A stretch of 34,985 nt of DNA, taken from positions 1 through 34,985 of the forward strand of contig JAKSTL010000021.1 of assembly GCA_024402595.1 (NCBI GenBank). The letters are read 5' to 3'. The notes under the pieces are model-generated. The model was not told where the DNA came from, did not search any database, and saw nothing but the letters and a program-made list of their open reading frames with translations. The stretch comes from Treponema sp. Lineage in GTDB: Bacteria > Spirochaetota > Spirochaetia > Treponematales > Treponemataceae. The translations under genes were made by a program, and so were the position numbers. This document shows positions 29,609 to 34,985 of the stretch, piece by piece (positions within the stretch are counted from its first letter, which is position 1; every line of letters begins with the position of its first letter).

Positions 29609-31630
29609 CTATTTATGAGCTTGTATTACAGCCCAGAAAGCATCATTTGGTTTGTAAGTGTCTCCAACATCATATTGAGGAAGAGTTTCTTTTCCCGAAT
29701 TGTAGGTAACTTCTTTTTTATTAACATCAACGTTGTTTTCCAAATTGAATAAAAGCGGATAGGTTTTGTTTCCACCATCATTTGCAGGATTTATCCAGGA
29801 ACTTTCATTGTTGATTCCCCAGATTGTTATATTTTTTACTTTATGTTCCCCGGAATAATTTTTTCCATAATTTTGAAGCATTGTAAAATATTCTGCATAA
29901 CTGGTTACAGCTTTTTCTGGAGTAACCGCACTAAAATCTATTTCCGAAACATGAACATCTGCAATGGCAAGAAAGCGCTTTAATGCATTTTCATAACCAT
30001 TAACTCCAGGCCAGTCTGTTCCCACATGAGACTGCATTGCAATTACATCAAGGCGTGGAGCAACAGTTTTACCATTCACAATCTGTGATTCACCGTTTTT
30101 TACAATCTTTGCAATATGTTCAATGGCAGAAGTTTTATATCCACCAGAATAATCCATATATTCATTGTAATCATTGTAACAAAGCTGAACATCTTCCGGC
30201 GCATAAGCATTTGCAAAACGGAAAGCATTTACAATAAAGTCTTCATTTTTGTAAACCTGATACCATCTTGAACCACCATTATTAGGATGTTTATCTTTTG
30301 TACCACCTGTTGTACCTCTGAGCCAGTTTTGGGAAGTTCCTGAGTAAGTTTTGCCAGCATCATCTGCCATAGCTTCATTTACAACATCCCAAGCCCAAAT
30401 AATGTGATTTCCACTGCCATAGTTGTTTGCCTTTTCCCAATTTGCTACACATTCCAGAACAGTTTTAATATACCATTCCTGGCGTGCAGTCATTTCTTCC
30501 GGAGTTACAAGATTTGTAATTAAATCACCATCATATTTTGGTTGATAGTTTTCCGCAAAAAATCCATCTGGAGTTTGAGAGTGCCATACAAGAACATGTC
30601 CCCGCATTTTTACATTCATCTTTTTTGCCACATTCAAAGTTGCATAAATAAGATTTTCACCATTCAAGGAAGCAGGAACTTTTATTGTTTTTCCATTGGA
30701 AGCATTAAAATCAACCAGCTCTTGTTTACTTCCATCTCCTGACCACCATTGAAGCAAAAACTGAGGTTTAAGTTCATTTCCCAATGTTATTGAATTAGCA
30801 TGTTTTGCAATACCATTCTGCACTTCTTCGTAATACAATTCAGAAGGAGTTCCCCAATATTCCTGAGTATAAGTGGCAGTATATTTGTTGCTTCCATTCT
30901 GTTTTAATCCAAAGTTTCCATATTCTGCCGCAATGCCTATAGTGTCGAAACAATCCTTGTAAGTTTCATAAATACTTGGAACAGAAGAGCTTAACCAATT
31001 TACAGGTTCCGTAGATTCAGATTCTTTTTTGTTAAATTTGATTTTCTTAAGTGTAACGGCACAAAAATCTGTGGAAGCATTGTTGGTCTCATGAGCATTA
31101 AGTTTAAGGCTGACACCAACATAATTTCCTGTTTTAGCAATAAGAATATTTTTAATACAAGTTCCCGAAAGTTTATTGTCTCCAAAATAATCAAGAGCAA
31201 CGGACTGGCTTTTCCAATAATCTCCCGCGTTTTCAGATTGTTCATAGACCAATAGACACCATTGAGGTTTAGACGCATTTTCCGACCAATGTTCTGCGCT
31301 GGCTGCATAATCAAACTCAATATCAATGGATTCATAATCTTCCAGATTGACGGCAGATTTATCTTTATTTATATAATAAATAATTCCTCCGCCAGAATAT
31401 TCTGCACTAGAATTGTAGGAAACAGTTCCATCTTCATTATAAACAACATCAGAAACTACACCAAAAGCATATTCATTTTCTTTACTGAAAGTAATGCCTG
31501 TGTCTTTTGATTCTTCCGGCAGTTTTTGCTCTTTAGGTGTACTTGTTCCTGAACTAGGATTTGAACAAGACACAAAGATAAATGCCAGTGTCATTAAAAA
31601 AATAGTGATTACATTTAGATTTTTTTTCAT
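29609..31630 (-). CDS. GH10 endo-beta-1,4-xylanase lipoprotein with N-terminal beta-sandwich domain (third gene of the operon)
   Basis: A 673-residue lipoprotein (lipobox FVSC, Cys22). Residues about 45-205 form a beta-rich carbohydrate-binding-like module (YESIDIEFDYAAS to CAVTLKKIKFN). The GH10 barrel spans about 215-670: RGHVLVWHSQTPDGFF, IWAWDVVNEAM (acid/base Glu419), LDVIAMQSHVG, VHVSEIDFS (nucleophile Glu563) and NITIWGINNESSW. The subsite -2 motif reads GNELK (284-288), so the usual Glu has become Gly. An extra loop (GTTGGTKDKHPNNGG, about 439-453) and an insertion near 240-270 set it apart from its two neighbours. SD GAGGTGG is 5 nt before the ATG. The call of xylanase is firm; the binding-module family is not assigned. 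Confidence 0.92.
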   Translation of the reverse strand: MKKNLNVITIFLMTLAFIFVSCSNPSSGTSTPKEQKLPEESKDTGITFSKENEYAFGVVSDVVYNEDGTVSYNSSAEYSGGGIIYYINKDKSAVNLEDYESIDIEFDYAASAEHWSENASKPQWCLLVYEQSENAGDYWKSQSVALDYFGDNKLSGTCIKNILIAKTGNYVGVSLKLNAHETNNASTDFCAVTLKKIKFNKKESESTEPVNWLSSSVPSIYETYKDCFDTIGIAAEYGNFGLKQNGSNKYTATYTQEYWGTPSELYYEEVQNGIAKHANSITLGNELKPQFLLQWWSGDGSKQELVDFNASNGKTIKVPASLNGENLIYATLNVAKKMNVKMRGHVLVWHSQTPDGFFAENYQPKYDGDLITNLVTPEEMTARQEWYIKTVLECVANWEKANNYGSGNHIIWAWDVVNEAMADDAGKTYSGTSQNWLRGTTGGTKDKHPNNGGSRWYQVYKNEDFIVNAFRFANAYAPEDVQLCYNDYNEYMDYSGGYKTSAIEHIAKIVKNGESQIVNGKTVAPRLDVIAMQSHVGTDWPGVNGYENALKRFLAIADVHVSEIDFSAVTPEKAVTSYAEYFTMLQNYGKNYSGEHKVKNITIWGINNESSWINPANDGGNKTYPLLFNLENNVDVNKKEVTYNSGKETLPQYDVGDTYKPNDAFWAVIQAHK

Positions 31631-31729
31631 CTATTCCACCTCTTAAAAAATATTTTCCATAAAACTCTCTCTCATAGTTTTAACTGTTTTAAGTATGGAA
31701 CTTTTATTACTAAAATATTTAAATAACTT

Positions 31730-33433
31730 TTATTCAGCAGCCTCTATAACCTTATCAAAAGCTTCTTTTGTTATGTAATTTCCATCGCTGTCCAAATTGA
31801 ACAACAGAGGATACTGTTTAACATTACCGTGCCAAACAATCTGTTCTTTTGAATTTAACCAGGTAACTTCATCATTAATTCCCCAGATTGTAATGGCAGT
31901 TATACCATTATTTGAGTCTGTTTTTCTGTTTTTAATGAAGAGCTTGAAGAAATTGTAATAAGATTGGGCCAAGGTAGATGGTTTGTAATTGCTTTCTGTT
32001 GCAATATCCAATTCTGTAATCTGCACATCAATGCCAAGTTTTAAGAAATCTGTAAGGGCTGATTGGAAAGAGTTAGTTGAAGTATTTACACTGATGTGGG
32101 ACTGCATTCCCATAGCATCGATTCTAGTTGGTAAATCTTTGTCATCTTTATGAGAAAGAATGCTTTTAAGCACTTTTACCATTCCAGCGCGTTTTGAATA
32201 ATCGGTACAATTGTAATCATTGTAACAAAGCAGAACATCAGATGGAGCATATTTGTTAGCAAATCTAAAGGCATTTACTATAAACTCGTCGTCACCATAA
32301 ATCTTGTACCAGTTAGAATTGTTTCTTAATGAAGATGAACCGTCGTTTACAGCTTCGTTTACTACATCCCATGCCCAGACAATATGATTTCCATTGTTGT
32401 TTTTATTTTCCCAGTTGGTAACATATTCTACTACAGTTTTGATGTACCATTCCTGGCGTGCTGTCATAACATCCTTGCTTACAAATGATTTGTTTGAGTT
32501 ATAATCAACGCAAAAGAAATTATCATCAGTTTGAGAATGCCATACCAGAACATGACCTCTTATTTTAAGATTATTCTTTTTACAGATTGAAAGAATATTA
32601 TCCAGATTTGATAAACCTTTTAATTGAGGAGTTTTGATTGTAACTCCATTGGATGCGGTAAAACTTCCATTGGTTGAAGGAGTGCTGTTCCACCATTGGC
32701 AGATAAATTGAGGCTTGAACTCATTGCCTAAAGTTATAGTGTTAGCATGCTTTTTTAAGCCTTTTTGAACCGCAGATTTTGATAATTCACCGTTAGCTGA
32801 AGAATTGATTCCATATTCACAGGCAATGCCTACATAATCAAAATAATCTTTGTAAGTTTCGTAAAGGGAAGGAACAGATTCATCGGTCCATATTTTTGCA
32901 TTCTCGTAAAGATATTTTGGATTTTTTGCAGTAACTGTGTATTTTACATTCTTTAAAGTGATTTTTATTTTTGAATAATCCAAACTGTAAGTGGAAATGT
33001 AAAGTTGTGTATCTGCGCCTAAAACCACAGGATTTTTATTTGAGCCAGTTACCGTATAAGAACTTGTTCCAGTTTCAAAAACATGACTGGCAATTGTTGG
33101 ATATTCTGGACTGATATTCAACTGCCATTTTATTTCTGCTGCAGAATCGGAATTGTTTTCAACTTCCATATCTGCTGAAAAATCGATTATAACTTCTTTT
33201 CCTGCAAAGGCTTTAAGCGAATAGGTTTTAAATGCCCAATAATTTTCATCATTTTCATGACCACTGCCAGAAACTACTTCATCATTTTGAAAAATTGTGG
33301 AAATTATAGGTTCTTCTGAGATTGGACTGGAAGTTCCTGTTGTGGGATTACAGCTTGTTGCAAAAATTGTTGCAAGGGAGGCCATAATTATCAAGATTGA
33401 TTTTTTTAGTTTAAGTTGCAATTTATTTGTCAT
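31730..33433 (-). CDS. GH10 endo-beta-1,4-xylanase lipoprotein with N-terminal beta-sandwich domain (second gene)
   Basis: A 567-residue lipoprotein (lipobox ATSC, Cys28). Residues about 45-168 look like a carbohydrate-binding beta-sandwich (KEVIIDFSADMEVENN to KITLKNVKYTV). The GH10 domain spans about 185-567: RGHVLVWHSQTDDNFF, WAWDVVNEAVND (acid/base Glu360), MGMQSHIS, VQITELDIAT (nucleophile Glu474) and AITIWGINDEVTW. The subsite -2 motif is GNEFK (236-240), again with Gly replacing Glu. It probably hydrolyses xylan at the cell surface. SD AGAGG precedes the ATG; the start is 28 bp after the stop of the upstream xylanase, so they are cotranscribed. Confidence 0.92.
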   Translation of the reverse strand: MTNKLQLKLKKSILIIMASLATIFATSCNPTTGTSSPISEEPIISTIFQNDEVVSGSGHENDENYWAFKTYSLKAFAGKEVIIDFSADMEVENNSDSAAEIKWQLNISPEYPTIASHVFETGTSSYTVTGSNKNPVVLGADTQLYISTYSLDYSKIKITLKNVKYTVTAKNPKYLYENAKIWTDESVPSLYETYKDYFDYVGIACEYGINSSANGELSKSAVQKGLKKHANTITLGNEFKPQFICQWWNSTPSTNGSFTASNGVTIKTPQLKGLSNLDNILSICKKNNLKIRGHVLVWHSQTDDNFFCVDYNSNKSFVSKDVMTARQEWYIKTVVEYVTNWENKNNNGNHIVWAWDVVNEAVNDGSSSLRNNSNWYKIYGDDEFIVNAFRFANKYAPSDVLLCYNDYNCTDYSKRAGMVKVLKSILSHKDDKDLPTRIDAMGMQSHISVNTSTNSFQSALTDFLKLGIDVQITELDIATESNYKPSTLAQSYYNFFKLFIKNRKTDSNNGITAITIWGINDEVTWLNSKEQIVWHGNVKQYPLLFNLDSDGNYITKEAFDKVIEAAE

Positions 33434-33461
33434 ATTTTTCCTCTGAATAAGTTATCTAAAA

Positions 33462-34724
33462 TTATTGCTCTTTTGCCGCTTCTATAGCCCCATAGAATGC
33501 GCTTTTTGTCATATATCCTTTGTTGCCGTGAGTAAAAAGTAATGGACACTGGGTAACACCATTTTTCTGGGCAATCCATGATCGTTCATCATTTAAGCCC
33601 CATAAAGTTATACCGGAAATACCGTTGCCGCCATCTTTTTTAGTATATTTTGCATAGGTTTTAAACAATTCTTTGTAGCGGAAACGAAGCATTTTTTCGT
33701 TACCAATTGGGGAACCTGCAACATCAAGTTCTGTAATATGAATATCTACACCTTTTTCAAGGAACTTTCTTATGGCAATGTCAATGGATGTGGTAGATGG
33801 ATTCATCGTGTCTACATGAGACTGCATTCCTATTACATCAATTCGGCCTGGAAGAAAATCATCATCTTCTGTAGCTTTAATGGCGTCTATTACTTTTAGG
33901 ATTCCTGCAGTTTTATTTCCCATGGCGCAGTTGTAATCATTGTAAGCAAGCTGAACATCTGATGGCGCATATTTGTTAGCATAACGGAAAGCGTTTACAA
34001 TAAAATCTTCATTCTGGTAAATCTTGTACCAATCTGAATCATTCTGGCGCAGATAATTATTAGCGTTGGCACCGTCAGAAACCGCTTCATTTACAACATC
34101 CCATGCATAAATAATTCGTTGATTATCATTGTTCTTTTCTTCCCATTCCTTTACATGCTCCAGTATAGATTTGATATACCATTCCTGGCGGGCATCCATA
34201 GTCTCTTTGTCTACATAAGCACCTGTAGGTTTATAATTTTCCCTAAAAAAAGATTTTTCTGTCTGAGAATGCCAAACCAAAACATGACCGCGCAATTTTA
34301 GTCCAAAGGTTTTGCATACTTTAAGAATTGTATCCATTCTTGAAAAATCAGGGATGTTTGTAGGTACAGTTATAGTTACTCCTTTTGAAGATGTAAAAGT
34401 TCCTTTTGTGTTTGGAGCCTGCCAGTTGAACATGAATTGTGGCTTGAACTCGTTTTCCATAGTGACACTAGAAAAATGATATTCGAGACCTTCAAGAACA
34501 TCACTGGATCTTAACTCATTATAATTTACAGCAACCCCAATGTTTTCAAAAATATCCTTGTAAGTTTCTTTTAGTGATGGAGCTTCAAGCCAAGGAAGAA
34601 TCTCCGAAACCTCTGGCGACACAGTAGTTTTACTTGCAGATTTATTTGAACAGCAAGAACTTAGCAGTAAAAAAGCCCCAAAAATACAAATTACTAATGA
34701 AGATTGTAAAACAGTTTTTTTCAT
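33462..34724 (-). CDS. GH10 endo-beta-1,4-xylanase lipoprotein, catalytic domain only (first gene)
   Basis: A 420-residue lipoprotein (LLSSC, Cys24) with no accessory domain: the GH10 barrel begins about residue 45. Motifs: RGHVLVWHSQTEKSFF, YAWDVVNEAVSD (acid/base Glu213), VIGMQSHVD, IHITELDVAG (nucleophile Glu332) and GITLWGLNDERSW. Unlike its two neighbours it keeps the canonical ENEFK (90-94) with the subsite -2 Glu90. It is the promoter-proximal gene of the three-gene operon. The SD is poor (the ATG follows an AAAGAAA stretch). Expected to act on xylan outside the cell or in the periplasm, with products imported. Confidence 0.93.
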   Translation of the reverse strand: MKKTVLQSSLVICIFGAFLLLSSCCSNKSASKTTVSPEVSEILPWLEAPSLKETYKDIFENIGVAVNYNELRSSDVLEGLEYHFSSVTMENEFKPQFMFNWQAPNTKGTFTSSKGVTITVPTNIPDFSRMDTILKVCKTFGLKLRGHVLVWHSQTEKSFFRENYKPTGAYVDKETMDARQEWYIKSILEHVKEWEEKNNDNQRIIYAWDVVNEAVSDGANANNYLRQNDSDWYKIYQNEDFIVNAFRYANKYAPSDVQLAYNDYNCAMGNKTAGILKVIDAIKATEDDDFLPGRIDVIGMQSHVDTMNPSTTSIDIAIRKFLEKGVDIHITELDVAGSPIGNEKMLRFRYKELFKTYAKYTKKDGGNGISGITLWGLNDERSWIAQKNGVTQCPLLFTHGNKGYMTKSAFYGAIEAAKEQ

Positions 34725-34985
34725 TTTCTTTAGTCCCGTCCAAGTTTACTAAAATAATTATTATTTATTCTTGATTAAAGTATAAAAGTAATGTTTTTTT
34801 ATGGGCATAGGTGATTTTTTGTAAGAATAGAATTGAGAATTGGGAATTTAGAATTTGTCATTGGTTATTGGACTCAATCGCCAAACACAATTACCATTCC
34901 CCATTCCCCAATTTCCAATCCCCAATCACCATTACTCTAGTCTTCCTTTTATCAAAAAATTTTTATATTTAATTTTTAATATAAT
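34725..34985 (-). other. Upstream region of the xylanase operon, no gene seen
   Basis: This 261-bp stretch must hold the xylanase promoter, but I find no convincing -35/-10 pair; it is AT-rich, with several TAATAA-like boxes at 34740-34790. From about 34832 to 34935 it contains degenerate GGGAATT/AATTCCC-type units (GAATTGAGAATTGGGAATT on the left; CCATTCCCCATTCCCCAATT on the right) that are partly complementary and could fold. No coding frame is supported. Confidence 0.4.

Noticed and set aside
1-34985. CRISPR arrays, prophage, toxin-antitoxin or restriction systems
   Set aside because: No regularly spaced repeats, phage structural or integrase genes, or typical defence-protein motifs were seen in the translated frames.

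Overview
The window is a 35-kb piece of an AT-rich bacterial chromosome. It is most likely a saccharolytic Treponema (Spirochaetota) of a plant-fibre-fermenting gut or rumen community. Grounds for this: a Maf-type flagellin-glycosylation protein, many lipoproteins with loose spirochaete-like lipoboxes, a MurE whose diamino-acid motif is not the diaminopimelate type, a compact nadD-yqeK-LCP-rsfS cluster, and GH10, GH94 and GH95 carbohydrate-active enzymes beside ordinary housekeeping genes. The genus is inferred from protein character, not from an rRNA gene, because none is present. I see no prophage, CRISPR array, transposase gene or obvious defence system.

Left part (1-7.6 kb). The end of a GH94 phosphorylase gene is followed by a structured spacer and a strong terminator. 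Next come a YczE/YitT-like membrane protein (-) and the manganese exporter mntP (+), which are divergent; the sodium/proline symporter putP (-); an Mrp/ApbC Fe-S carrier (+); an orphan TrpR-type repressor (+); and a cytoplasmic GH95 alpha-L-fucosidase (+). The fucosidase start is embedded in a striking perfect inverted repeat that looks like an operator.

Central part (7.6-22.3 kb, all + except one small gene). The run rplU-rpmA-obgE-nadD-yqeK-LCP-rsfS covers ribosome assembly, NAD synthesis and envelope. A small acidic ORF (-) separates it from ispE-spoVG-tRNA-Gln(UUG)-rplY. Then follow tilS, a secreted TPR protein with Ca-loop-like motifs, an HtrA-like lipoprotein and lepA.

Right part (22.3-35 kb). 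On the minus strand lie a SurA/PpiD-like foldase with a Maf-like glycosyltransferase and then murE-ddl. On the plus strand lie a small TM2-like membrane protein and queD. Convergent genes enclose a 106-bp hairpin element that may be a MITE. The window ends with an operon of three tandem, divergent GH10 xylanase lipoproteins (-).

The most interesting signal outside the gene list is promoter architecture. At five genes (yczE-like, trpR-like, GH95, ispE, queD) a good -35/-10 pair with 16-17 bp spacing sits so close to the ATG that the mRNA should start at or within a few bases of the start codon, and no Shine-Dalgarno sequence is present. Other genes here have clear SD sequences, so two modes of translation initiation appear to coexist. 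Other points worth checking are the GH95 operator, a terminator-like hairpin inside the maf 5' coding region, loss of a subsite -2 glutamate in two of the three xylanases, and an LCP protein lacking the usual active-site residues.
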